This document shows positions 24,449 through 38,500 of a stretch of 64,000 nucleotides of DNA, piece by piece (position 1 is the first letter of the stretch; each line of letters starts with the position of its first letter). This DNA comes from Phoronis australis (lineage: Eukaryota; Phoronida; Phoronidae), in NCBI GenBank assembly GCA_002633005.1, contig NMRA01000381.1:59057-123056 (forward strand), read 5' to 3'. The notes below the pieces were generated by a model, which was not told the DNA's origin, did not search any database, and saw only the letters and a list, made by a program, of their open reading frames with translations. Both the position numbers and the translations under genes were made by a program.

Positions 24449-27400
24449 TCAGCCTTCTGGCATAAAAGCATAGTCAACAATCTCCGGGGCGATGGCCAAT
24501 CTTTGCTGGAGCCTTTTACATTTAGGACAAGAGGTCGAGTCCTTCTTGCACGGTTTGTGGAACACCGACTTACATTTTGAACACTGAAATAAAGACAACA
24601 TTCATTAATGCTCCATAGTGCATTCCTGGTGTAGACCTTCACAGTAGAACTACAACTTTTCACAGTGGGTTTAATACATCCAATCCAATTGTTACATTAA
24701 AACTAGGTTCGGACACAATATGGGAGGCAAGTGAAACCTTATCTTATTTATTTGTACCAAAGTCATGCTTTACCATTCTCACACTCAGTACCACAGCAGC
24801 CACCAGACAATACCTTGAAAAATTAAGGGTATTCACAACTGCTATATTTTTGTCCAAAATTGGTGAAATTTGAAAGAACATGTTTCATCAATCAAGGGAT
24901 AACAAAATCTTTTATGATATATCCAGAAAGCACCTCAAAAATCCAAACCGAGACATTACAGCTGGAGACACAGCGACAACCTTAATCACATTATTCTCCC
25001 AACAAATTGCAATTGACCGAGTTTTTGAAGTTTGAAAATCAAACAAGAAATGTGACTAAAACTAGAAATTAGTCCACAGTCAGAATTCTGCTTTTAATCA
25101 TCAATTCTGCTGGGTGAGAAACATACTGAGGCATTTACCAAAGGCAGATGGAAATTCAGGAAAGCCAAGTAAAATTCTAGACATGCCGAATAACCCTGAC
25201 AAATGAAACCAGAGAGAAGGGCAAACTGGAAAGTGGCTTACACTGCCCTATTGATGTCCAACACCCTTGTGCCAAATTTCATCAAAACCTAGTCAGAGGA
25301 TTTACATTTTCAGCTGACAGCCGACCAATCAGACAACAGTACAGGCTGACCAATCAGACCACAGGACAGGCTGACAACAATATGTACTCATGTGAATGTA
25401 GGTGCAACAAAATTATGTACAAGTGTAATTACACCACTTTACCTGTGTTGTGGAATCCATTTCAAATGGATAGATTACTTTTGGTGAATCACAAATCTCA
25501 CATATAAACCCCTTCTGTCGACAGAGACTGCAGTCATACACATGTCGCGATGCGTACTTTACAATTTTATGCAGGTGATCAGTCAGCTGACCAGAGTGTA
25601 CATGTAACAGGTCCTGTAAAAAATAGATTGGTTAAACAAGTTAAAATGTATATAATTATATATTAAACACTTTTGACACTGTTTGGCACACCTGGATGCA
25701 GTGCCGTTTTACTCCTTAGAACAGATGCTCATGGCCACACCCACCTAAATAGAAATCCAGCACAACAGCAATTTTTGTTTAAAAGTTTTCTATGTTCTTC
25801 AGAACACTTTCAGAGTATACAGTGCATCAATCTCAACCTATCGCTGAATGTGTGACTTTCATCTTGAATGATTTTCTGTAGAAGTATCCCCAATGAATCA
25901 CACAACATCCATTACAAAAAAATGAGACATTTATCAATAGTTACACATTTCTATAAATTATGCAAATTGGGATGTAGTCTTGTATTCACAGCACAGAAAA
26001 ATGAGATCAAAATTGCTTGCTTATTAGCAGACCCCATAACTTTCACACAACCTACACAATTCCACTGAGACTTGTAAGTTATCAATAACATAAATTATAC
26101 TAACTGATAATGAGTACAGTCGCACATCTTCAAACAAGTACTCCTTAGGCCAAATTTTCTTCCTGAACTCATCTGCCACTGGTTGGCTACAGGTGAACAG
26201 GTAAGCCTTGAGAAAACGCAACTGTTGACGCAGCACCTGCAGAACAAAAGGGTTATCTTTATACTCCTGTTGCAGTGATATCACAACACAAAATATCTTA
26301 GTAATGCAGTGATATTACAACACAAAATATCTTAGTAATGCAATGATATTACAACACAAAATATCTTAGTAATGCAGTGATATGACAACACAAAATATCT
26401 TAGTAATGCAGTGATATTACAACATAAAATATCTTACACTGACATCATAAACAGAATCTTGTTCAGAATGGATAAAGGAATAATTGATAATACCATGCTT
26501 TGCAGTCACACAACCCTGGTTTTCATGCAAAACAATGGACAAATGTCATTTGGTTAAATTAAAACGATCACAAGTTGTGTGTAAACATGTCCAGCATGCA
26601 CACGCTAATGTCCGCGCAAAAGACCTGTATTGAAAGTCAGCGAATATTTTAGCCTTTGAAAACCCACATTTTAAGCAGCAGCGTGATAAAGAGAACTGTA
26701 ATGGCTAGATGGAGGTCTGCATTTACCAAGTGGTTTATATTTTACAGTTATTTAAAGACAAACTTGACGTCAGAAACCATATAACATAAAAAACTTTCAA
26801 GTTCGGTGACCTACTGGTGGCGTAGTGGTAAAGTGGTGGCATGCAAACAGAAAGATCCAGCGAATGAATCACAATGAGATATGCATTGCTACACAAAATT
26901 TTTTAAAGGGAATCAAAATGGCATAACATCACCATAGCAACAACCAATTAAGCAAGGTAAGAATAGGCAATATGGAAATTACTGACTCCGACATTTTGAC
27001 CACTGATGAGTTTATTACTTCTTAATCCGTTCAAATCGTACAACATTCTGCAATGGTCATCATTTAGTTACAGCATATGAATCAAAATTTCGCACCTTAC
27101 AAGAGGAGTGATGTAATCAGAAAAATTTCCTCACATTGGATATCGCACAAAATTTTTGACAGATGTTATCTAAACTAAGAACATCCTTCATACCCAAGAA
27201 CAAAAAAGAACTCAATGACATACCCGAACTTCTTCCATTTCAGGTACATGACTGTAAAGACGAACATTGAATTTGTCAACATCTATCACGGGTTCATGTT
27301 GAATTTTGACCAGAAACTCTTTGCAAGTAACAGACACTGTAATAGAAATAAGTTGATAATTGCAACAGAACAGGCTTGCGTAAGAAGTAACCAGGTGTGT

Positions 27401-29058
27401 GTTCCGTAGATGAGAAAACCTCGCAAAAACGCAAGAGATGCAAGACTTTGCAAGACAAAGTCATTTATTACAAGCAGAGCATATCGCCCAGGGGCTTATT
27501 TTTGGAAATTCTCAGTAGCCATTTATTAGAAGCTATGCAGATGACCTCACTGACTTCCTATATGAGATTCTTGTGTCTATGGAACTCAGCATAGTATAAG
27601 AAAGCATTTTAATAATACTTCAGCAAAACATAAATTATCAGATTCCTTTAAAGTCTGAAAAATTCCTAAATTTATCTATGAATGCTCGAAATGTCTAAAA
27701 ATCTTAGTCATACAGCTCCTGACAAGGGCGCAGGTTACCATGGATTTAACGAAGTAAGCACTTAAAGACCATTATTTATAAACTGGAATGTCATCAAAAC
27801 TCTAAGTGGATATAACTTCACAAGAATGTAAAAATATGGGCTGCCCATTCAACAATGTGAGCGCAGAACCAGAATGACATCAAGACAAAGGTGTGTAATG
27901 GAGAAAAATATTTTCTGAAATTGTAACTCAGTTTTAGTGTCAGACTAAATTAGATCTATTCTTATATCTTCATCAGCTGTGAGAGATAATTCACAAGAGG
28001 CCAATTCCAGCTAATCTCATTATCAGTGGGCATTTATGTTCATGATAACACTAAAATTAAACTTTCCAGTACTTTATGCATCCACAATGTTGAGTTTTAA
28101 TGAGTTACGTGTGTGTTAGCTGAGCACATAACTTCACCCATTATGTAATGACCAATTAAGAATTAGACAACAAAATTTTCGTAATCATTGATTTATCTGA
28201 ATGCACACCGTTACAGTTTTAAAACATTCAAAAATAATGTCTTTCAGAAAAATGTAAATCAGAACGCTGGTCAATAAAACCAGGTGGACTCCCACATAAA
28301 ATGCAAATCTGAACTATGGTCAATAAAGCCAGGTTAATTCCCATGTAAAATCATGATGTTAATAGTCTTAGCCGCACCACACTAGGTGTCCTTACCTTTG
28401 CGTTTTCTGAAGTCCCAGTTGTACAATATCCTTGATGGAATGTAATATTCATCATCACAGTGACACTCATTACAGTAATACGCACCATCGTACGTACACA
28501 CACGACTTTTACCATAGACTGAAAAGACAAGAATTTGTATGAAAAAAAGCTGGCTAGAATGTCATACAACTGAGGCAAACATCAGGGAAGGAGTTTTAAA
28601 CTTTTTCAACAAGAACGCATTGACCAATAAGATGCCAAATGCAAGTACGCACTGACCAATAAGGTGTCAAATAGCTCCTTTTATCAACATATCTGTCAAG
28701 GTTACGTAAGACCTTAGCAATAAGTTTAGAACATCGTACCTCAGAAATGGCTGATCAGATTCACATGATTTTCAGATACTAGGATTTCACACTTTTCTTC
28801 AAACCGCTGTTAGAAATTGTTCTTAACCTGATCCAATTTTGCATTTCAGGGCAGGGGAGCAAACCAGTAGCCTGAATTAACATACTGCAAAAACCACGGC
28901 CGAGTCCAAATGTTTGAATACACTGGCCAATCAGCTGTGGTAGATATTGGTCTTGGTATAACGTGTTATCACCGAACATTTACTCAGTTTGCTCATTTTG
29001 AAGCAGTAACTGCATGTTAGAGCCCAGGAACATAAAGACACTATAACACACACGCACG

Positions 29059-29117
<59 letters not shown>

Positions 29118-29458
29118 CAGGTGTCGCAAAAAAGTCAGGGAATTTTTGACAAGTAATTTCTCAGCAATTGACCACCCAAATTCGTTAAAATTTTTTACAA
29201 TGTATCTTCAGGGTGTCATCAGTAACTCTACAAAGTAACTCAGAGAAATATACGGTAAAGTCGCGTGATTTTCGGACACTGAAAATTAATTCCAATAGAA
29301 AAAATTCATTCTTGGACGAATCTCGCGAAATATCATTTTCTGGTGTCCGAATTTGGCGGACCTCCAAATTTGGGTTTCCGCTAGTGTCCGAATTTCGTGG
29401 GTGTACATTATTTCGATGAGCGGTCGTAGTATCAACAATGCTGGCTCGGTCATTTGAN

Positions 29459-29502
<44 letters not shown>

Positions 29503-32500
29503 CAGGTGTCGCAAAAAAGTCAGGGAATTTTTGACAAGTAATTTCTCAGCAATTGACCACCCAAATTCGTTAAAATTTTTTACAATGTATCTTCAGGGTG
29601 TCATCAGTAACTCTACAAAGTAACTCAGAGAAATATAAAATATAAATGAAGCACTATGAAATTCAACACAGTGGGGTGAAAAATGTAGTATCACTGTGAC
29701 TTTCATTGTGTTCATGTTGTGCTGGCATCTGTCAGTCAAAAAAAATTGCCTGCCTAGATCTCAAGTCTACTGTTTTTTATTGTCAGATCTGTATCTGGTT
29801 TGTGAGGATGCCTTTCAGTGAAAGTGATCAATTTACAAGTAAAACCTGTTTCAAGGAGAAAGGTTGGAAATAAGAAAGAATAATGATAAGGAAGTTCCCA
29901 GGAAAAGGGTGGAGTAGTACGACTATAAATAGACTTATGCTAAAATACGGAACACAGGGTCTGTTGCGTGTAAAAGTGGCAGTGGGAGAGCCAGGACTGC
30001 ATGTTCGAAGGAAAACGAGGAACTGATTCAATCCCAGAAGGACAACCCGGGGAATCATAAATCTCTGAGAGAAGTCGCAACGGATTTACAAATGAGCAAG
30101 CCTTCTATGCAAAGAATGGTGAAAAAAACTGGAGTTAGAAGCCTTCAACAGAATGTGGGTATCTTAGAGAGATCAAAATGTTAGAAGAAAAAGAAAAACT
30201 CGATGCTGCTACTTGCCACTGATGTGAAAAAAATCATTTTCACTAATGAAAAAGACTTTACCCAAGAAATTGCTAAAAATCGACAAAACGATCGTGCTTG
30301 TGGGAAACAAAAACGAGAAATTCAGCTTCTTGATTCTATCATGAGAATTCGAGAATTTCCAAAAACGTAATGATTACCACTGGAGTCTCTTGGGAAGGAA
30401 AAACAAATGTTCATTTTATTGACACTGATAGAGCCAAAGTTAACAGTCAACGCTACATGCAGTTATTGGATGAAAATCTTCTCGCGGATTGCAGGCGACT
30501 TCATCCTGGAAACAATTACATGTTTCAGCAAGATGGGGCTCCTTCACACACGAGCAAGATAACCCTGACTCATCTGAAGGAGGCCACACCAAAATTCATC
30601 AAAAAGGATGAGTTGCCTCTGCTCAGTCCTGACTGCAATCCAGTGGACTTTGCCATATGGGACTCTCTGAAGGAGAAAGTTTACCGGGGAATGAGAGGCA
30701 AATTGACTGAGCAGGAGTTAAAAGACAGGATAATTATGTCATGGGAAGAAATCTCGATGGAAGAAATACGGAAAAGCATTTCTGGTTGGAAGAAATGACT
30801 CCATTTAGTCGTGAAGGAAAATGGAGGCCACACTGAGCATAGACTGAAATAAGAAAGCTTCCCTTTGATATTTTATTTATTGGCCTGATGTTTTTAATTT
30901 GACAGCACTCGCACAATTGGATATAGATCTCTTTGATATTTTGTACATTTGTTGATGATACCTCAAGGTTCACCTGTAAGAAATTTGAGAAAAATCAGTT
31001 TATCCATAAAAAGTGGCTCACTTTTTTGAGACACCTGATGTAAATGTATATGTATATATGTATATGTAGAGTCCACATGGTGAAGTCTTCCTATAATTAG
31101 TATTTGCTGGGTCTGTATTGTAAAGACATTTAGCCATGCACTTGTGGCGACATTATTGAATGAAAACAGTGAATTCTATGCAATTATCTACGAATTCAAT
31201 TCCACAATTCAACATTCCAACCTCACCGACCAATCACTTCAGTGGCTGCCATTTTGTAAGGTTATGCTAGTAAGGTTAGATGAACATACACCCAAAATGC
31301 TCACCCTTCACAGGCATGATTTTGCATGGTCTTGGATGATCTCGCTTCTGTTGCAAGACACTTAGTCTACATAACGTTACCTTGGTTTAAGTTTAGTGTG
31401 GAGCCACTTACTGATTCCAATTGGTCGTTGGCATCCCATACACTGGTAGGACTGCTTGTCCAAGCCCTTCTCATGACAGATGACACACACCAGACCAAGC
31501 AATTCTTCAATTCGCTGACAAAAAAACAAAGAGTTTTATCTCTTAAAAGCGCTTAACCAAATAAACAAAACATAAATAAAAAACATGCTGTCAACTCTCA
31601 GAAATATCCAACCATGAAATTCAGGTTACCAGTTCACTAAAGCAACCATTGAAAAAACACAAAAACTAAATCATCACGTAAGAAGGAATCAAAATGGATG
31701 GCTAGCTTCAAGATGTATTCAAATATTTTCATTGAACATAAGGAACAGAAAGAATTAGTAACCTTATTTCAGAAAGCTGACAGCCATTTAACTATTGGAT
31801 GCACCCTCAGGGGTAGCATATTTAGTTAATGCTTAGGAATGGATGCACTCCAGGAATAAAGTTAGCAGATCTTCACTTGTGGATGTAGGCTACTGGTGGA
31901 GCAGACTTGGCAGATGCAGACGTCTGCTAAAGGAAGTAATGTGGACGTAAAGTTAGCTGATGTTCAATAGTGGATGTACCGTGCGAGTAAAGGAAGGGTT
32001 GAATGATCACACGTGCCTAACTGGATATAACACGGATAGTAAAGTTAGAAGACTTTGATTCTGGGGATAAGGATCTGAAAGTATGATAATGATCATCCAA
32101 ACTCATCCGGGTTGTTGCCCGTGTTCAGCTAAACACATACCCTCGAAATTCCCCAAATTTTCATGCTTAAATGCCTATCCTGTCAATTTATATGACCACA
32201 CATCCTTGAAAGTGCTAGTGCCTTTGTGAACACCTGCTTCATGAGAATTTTAGCTCCCAAAATGTACACACACTAAATTACATTTGAGCAACAGTTGGTG
32301 TCAGCGCCATCTTGCCATGTTCGGCTGATAGAATACATACATTTTATTGAAAATGTGAAATGGTTCTTTTTACTCATGAGCATTCAAATATTATTGTGTT
32401 TGTGTACAAAAATGATAAGAGAATTGAACATTCAAGTAAATGCCCATCTCAATCTTCTCAGACACGTTGTTTTTTTTTGAATTTCCAAATTCAAGTGGCC

Positions 32501-35500
32501 CAAGCATTGACCCAGATGAGTATGGTACATATAAGGAAATAGTAAAACAGATAGTCTCTCAGAGACTGTCTGATAGTTCAATAGTGGCTGATGATGAACA
32601 GGTCAAGAACCTTACGTCACTTTTGTGTATGAAATTTTGAAATTGACCTGCTTCTCTGCCTTTGGATGATGTCAGCAGGTGGTCCTGTATTTACATACAG
32701 TACAATGCTGGCACGTGTTCAGTAATGCTAGGACCTATGCCAGGACCTAGCTAAAATCTAGCCAAAGTCGCGTGATCTCATTTAAAATACACGGCAATAT
32801 CTCACGTAGTCTCGCGAAGTCTTGGCTTTTAGCGAGGTCCTAGCGTTACTGAACGGGAGGCTGCTGAGAGTGAGTGAGCAGTCAAACTTTAAATAAGACA
32901 AAAAAGTTAATGCTTCAAGTTACTATTGCAGTCCCACTGCGAGTGATCTCTTAATGTTTACGCTATGTTTTCTTGCTGCTGTACATCCATTATACAAGAT
33001 ACCACTGAAACAAAATGAGATGAAGAAACAGCAAACTATGTGTTAGAACTAAACTACCACATAAAACCTCACCAACACCCAGATAACATGCAAATGGGAT
33101 TTGAAGTTTCCCTTCACATTGGGGAAACTCTGGTCTATCAAAACTCCATCGCAACTCCCCTATCTTCTTCACAAACTCCTTTCCTTCCAGGGACATCAGA
33201 GTTATAAATAGATGGCGATCAAATCTCTGGATTAAACACCGGATTGCATAAATTAGGTGCTTGTGTTTTCTAGGAGTGGATTTAACCTTCTACACTTCAG
33301 AGGAGTGACATAATTCCACAGTTTAATACAGCTACTTTGAGAGGAGTTGCGATGACTGTTTAAGTCAGGGATTTAAGCTTTCACATTAGCTGTAACTCCT
33401 CAAAATAGGGGAGTTATGAGTACTAAGTGTGAAAGTGTTATTAACACAACAATCACAACCAACAGAGGAAATGACTAACTAAAGATAAGACAAGACACAC
33501 CAACCATGTCAATACCATTATTACTCACTGCATCGGCCTTGCTTGTTGTAAGTGCAGTGTCAACGGACAAAATCTCAAATGAATCTACGTTGCTTATCTG
33601 AGAGGAAATCAAGAAACAAGTTCAAAAACATGTATTGACATGCAGTCAGGCCAATCAGTATGCACGTCTGCAACCAAGCTAATTATAATAACTTACGGTT
33701 AGGCCAATCAGTAAGCACGTCTGCAGCCAAGTTTATTATTAATTGATTAATTGAGACATATACACATGGCCATAGTCAGGCCAATCAGTATTCATGTATG
33801 CAGCCTAGCTTATTATAGTGACATACGGTCAGGCCAACCAGTATGCACGTCTGCAGCCAAGCTTATTATAGTGACATACGGTCAGGCCAACCAGTATGCA
33901 CGTCTGCAGCCAAGCTTATTATAGTGACATACGGTGGTCCAGCCAATCAGTATGCGCATCTGCGGCCTAGCTTATCATAGGGTGCTGTAAACTACCATAA
34001 AAAACACCATGTAGGTGACGACATCACCGTTATAATTATAATTTTATAATCACAATCTTACAACTATACCATTATTATTGTCAGTATTATTGTCACTACT
34101 TGTGGTGGTGCTCGTTATTATTACAATACTGGTATATGTTGTAACAGTTGTTATGACAAAGTACACTCTAATGAATAGTAAGACTGTACACTTACTGATC
34201 AGATACATTTGAACATTTGTATTAAATTACAGCTACCAAATTTGGTGCACACTTAGCATTTCTACAAGTTTAATGTGACATTTCTCTGTTTGTGACCTGC
34301 GACTGAAAAACAAAACTTATTTGCAAAATCAGTTAAAAATTCTACCAAAAGAATCTTGCAACTAAAAATGTTACTGCAAGTTTCAAATTTGTTTTTATAC
34401 CTTAGGACTCAAAAACATGAAACATTAACATAAGTTTCCAATTGTCTTTTCATATGTTAGAACTAAAAATTATCATGTGAGAAATATTTGCATGAATTCC
34501 CATATCAAGAAATTTCAATAAGATAGCAAACAAGAGCAACACACTATGTTGAAATGTGCTCATGACTGCACTGCAAACGGTGTATTTTTAGGGGTGTTCA
34601 TTAGTATCATAAAAATGGACATATGACGGCACAGAATACCGTGAACGGACCTGAAAATGGAAAAGTGTTATGCCCTCTCCCACACAGAATGCTATTTGCT
34701 ACATTTCACAGAAATCAGTCAAAGAGGAAAACGTTAAAACGAAGCAAACTCCCATTAGGAGATGAAGCAGTAGTCTAACCCATCCATGCATCAGTTAACA
34801 GAAATACGCTTATCAAATGGACTCAAATTTTAACAAGATCAATATAGGGGCGTTGACATGTGCTTATGGTGCATCGCATACTACATGTTTCTAAGGGCCA
34901 CTAGGAAGTTTCTGCAGTTACCGAATCACCCGAAAATCGAACCATGCGCATTATAATCATAAGCCTGATTCAAGTTTCATTGAAATCTGTCAATCAGTTC
35001 TCTAGATATATTATCAGGATACGCTCTTCTCCTAAACAACACTTGAAAAGCCCCTTGTCAAAAACAAAATGGTGCAGGTACATAGTCATCACTTACTACT
35101 ATGTAAAGTTCATTGAAATCCGTCAGTCGGTCCTATAGATACCATCCCCAAACAACACTGGCAACTTGACATGATAATGCAGTGGGCAAAATCTGTTGGC
35201 TGGTTCTGTAGATGTCATCTGGAAATTCTAACCCCAAGCAACACTTGAAAACTTGTGACTAAGAGGTGTTACAGTGGTTGTATCTGTCCAACAATAAAAT
35301 GGTGCTGCCGCATTGTCATCACAAACCTCTGCTTCAACTTTCATTGAAATCTTTCACTCCGTTCTCTACATATCATCCGGAAACGCTATCCCACAAAATG
35401 GGCACTAGGAGGCGCTGCAATTGTATCGCCCCGAAAATCACATAGTGCCAGCACAATTTCATTATATGCCTCTGTATTAAGTTCCAATGAAATCAGTTCT

Positions 35501-38500
35501 TCAGATATCAACCGGAAACTCTCGAGCTCCAAAAACAATACTAGAATAGCCCCTCATCAAGAACAAAATGGCCACTAGGACGTGCTGCAGTGGTTGAATC
35601 CACACGAAAATTCAACAATGCTGGCACATTGATATCATGCACTTTGGTGTCAGGATTCAATGAAATTTGTCAATCCATCCGTTCTCTAGATATCACCTAG
35701 AAAAGCTCTTCCTCCAAACTACCAGGGAGCGAGGCAGTTTGACAAGTGGCATGAACCATTTTACTGATGCCTTACACACTTGTGCCAAAGATACTGGGGA
35801 ACTAAAATTGCCACTAGGGGGCACAGGGGTAGTTGGATTGATCCAAAACTGTTGTTCATATCATTAAAAGCACAACTGTCAAATCTCACTAAAATCCTGC
35901 AAGGGGTTCAGGAGATAAAGTCGCGGACGCCTGAACAGAGATATTTATACACCAACAGAATAATTTAGGTTACACGAAAAGTAGTACCAAATCAAAATAT
36001 TTAGAAAATCCAGATATGCCAATACCAGTAAGACACTACTACAACAGCTAAGCGTAGCAATGACATGCGCCAACACTTGCACTGAAAACGGTATGCATTT
36101 ATTAGTACCATAAAATATATATATATATGTCAAAGTTGTCCAAAAGTCGGAAGGGATCGCCTCCCTAGTAGAAAACTATTTGCCAAATTTCAAGAAAATC
36201 CCTCAAGGAGCTTCAAAGATACAGAAGTAACCATGTAAAAACAAATTGCAAATTAGGGGTATAGAGGTAGTCGGATCCATCTTTCTGTTGTTATGTTTAT
36301 AAGGATACACTAGACAAAATTCCGAAATATATTGTAAGGAGTTTAGGAGATACAGCTGCTGATGCAAAAAATAAAACTAGAGGGCACCACAGTAGTTGTG
36401 CCCACCTGAAAATCCACATTAGCCGTGCTCTTGTCAGTAAGAACACATCTGCCAAACTGGCAGATAAGGAAACAAACAACAAAAAATAAAAAATAATAAA
36501 AAGGCCACCTCATGGCGCAGAATATATCGAGGCCATCCCAAAATAGAAAGGTGCACTCATCTTCATAATAGAAAACTTGTTTGCTAAGTTTGATAAAAAA
36601 TATTGAGGAACATCAGCCGTGGTCTTCTCTTCAAGAACATATCTGTCAATTAATTTTCATAATGATCTTTCAAGCAGTTTGGTGCATAGAGGGGCAGATG
36701 TTAAAACGAGACTCAAACTTTGCTTGAATACCCACTTAGTGGCACAGAATAACTTGAATAGGTCTAAAAACTAGAAGGAAACGTCACCTCCTTCATAGAA
36801 ACCTATTTGCCAAATTTCATGAAAATCCATCCAGGAACTCCAAACGCAGAGAGGCAAATGCAAAACTTAACACTGTGATGAAGGAGCATAGCCGTAGTCG
36901 GATCAATCCAAAACTTGTCTGTTGTCAACTTCATATGAACACACCTGACAAATCTCATCAGAATCCTGCAAAGCTTTTAGGAGATACAGCAGCAGATGCT
37001 GCACCCCGGACAGAGATGACAGCAATATGCGCCACATAAGCACATACATGTGTGTGCATAAAAAGAGAGAATGGATTGCAAAATGAGAACAATGAGAAGA
37101 GCAAATTATCAAATTATAAATTATACATTAGAAATAAACATAATTGTCAGTAACATGGCCTTCACCATGAAAATTATACATTAGAAATAAACATATTTGT
37201 CAGTAACATGGCCTTCACCATGCAAATTATACATTAGAAATAAACATATTTGTCAGTAACATGGCCTTCACCATGAAAATTATACATTAGAAATAAACAT
37301 ATTTGTCAGTAACATGGCNTAGTTCTCCTGATTAACTTTCTTGAACTTACTTGATCTTCTCTTGAACTGACTTGATCTCACTGACTTAATCTTCTTGGAC
37401 TCAACTGACTTAATCTTCTTGGACTCAAGTCACTAACACAAACCCGTGCTAGTGTATTTATAGCCTAATGCATAGTTCTAGAACTTTTTATCAATTCAAG
37501 CAAATACCAGAACATTCTGGAACCTACCCAATCATTCTACAAACACATACTAGTCTCTAGAATATTCCAGACTGCATTAATTACTGTCATGTTAGAGTCT
37601 TCTAGAAAGTTCCACACTATACCGTAGTAAACAAATTACATCATCACTGTTCTGACCACAGTCTTCTAGAAAGTTCCACACTATTTAGTAGTAAACACAT
37701 TACATCATCACTGTACTTAACGCAGGGGTCATGCCAATCAAACTGAATAACAAAACAAAACAATACAACTAATAATACTGTCAGACTATATTCTGACACC
37801 ATCCAGGAACTCCAAACGCAGAGAGGCAAATGCAAAACTTAACACTGTGATGAAGGAGCATAGCCGTAGTCGGATCAATCCAAAACTTGTCTGTTGTCAA
37901 CTTCATATGAACACACCTGACAAATCTCATCAGAATCCTGCAAAGCTTTTAGGAGATACAGCAGCAGATGCTGGACCCCGGACAGAGATGACAGCAATAT
38001 GCGCCACATAAGCACATACATGTGTGTGCATAAAAAGAGAGAATGGATTGCAAAATGAGAACAATGAGAAGAGCAAATTATCAAATTATAAATTATACAT
38101 TAGAAATAAACATAATTGTCAGTAACATGGCCTTCACCATGAAAATTATACATTAGAAATAAACATATTTGTCAGTAACATGGCCTTCACCATGCAAATT
38201 ATACATTAGAAATAAACATAATTGTCAGTAACATGGCCTTCACCATGAAAATTATACATTTAGAAATAAACATAATTGTCAGTAACATGGCCTTCACCAT
38301 GAAAATTATACATTAAAAATAAACATAATTGTCAGTAACATGGCCTTCACCATGCAAACTTTCATCAGATCGACAAAAAACACAATTATATACTAAACTG
38401 AACTCCTAATAAAAATACCAAAAACATGAACATTTTAATATTATTAATGAAATGTAACAGTCAACCTCAGTGACCCTAAAGGTACTACTAAGTTCTAATT

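Larger units (their letters stand above)
24449..31514 (-). other. Rubicon-homology (RH, DUF4206-type) exon block
   Basis: Six exons encode the C-terminal cysteine-rich domain. 31412-31514: CVICHEKGLDKQSYQCMGCQ. 28396-28518: CTYDGAYYCNECHCDD, then IPSRILYNWDF. 27224-27336: the HEPVIDVDKFNVRLYSHVPE stretch. 26105-26236: helical region with FLKAYLFTC and WPKEYLFEDVRLYSL. 25443-25613: VYDCSLCRQKGFICEIC and the YPFEMDSTTQ motif. 24449-24583: CSKCKSVFHKPC and SCPKCKRL, then EIVDYAFMPEG and TGA. The repeated CxxC and HxxC pairs are the zinc ligands of this family, and in PLEKHM1 and Rubicon this domain binds Rab7. Every junction keeps frame, so the domain appears intact. Confidence 0.9.

Noticed and set aside
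26812-26876. Functional tRNA gene
   Set aside because: The B box is degenerate and no cloverleaf could be formed.
29438-29623. Frame over the (GT)n run and mariner end
   Set aside because: It reads through an N and a microsatellite.
32990-33196. Minus-strand 68-codon frame as an extra PLEKHM1-like exon
   Set aside because: Exons 33529-33597 and 31412-31514 already join in phase, and the frame has no matching motif.
36903-38084. Two identical 69-codon minus frames as a duplicated small gene
   Set aside because: They lie in the tail of the composite repeat and are identical only because of the duplication around the N.
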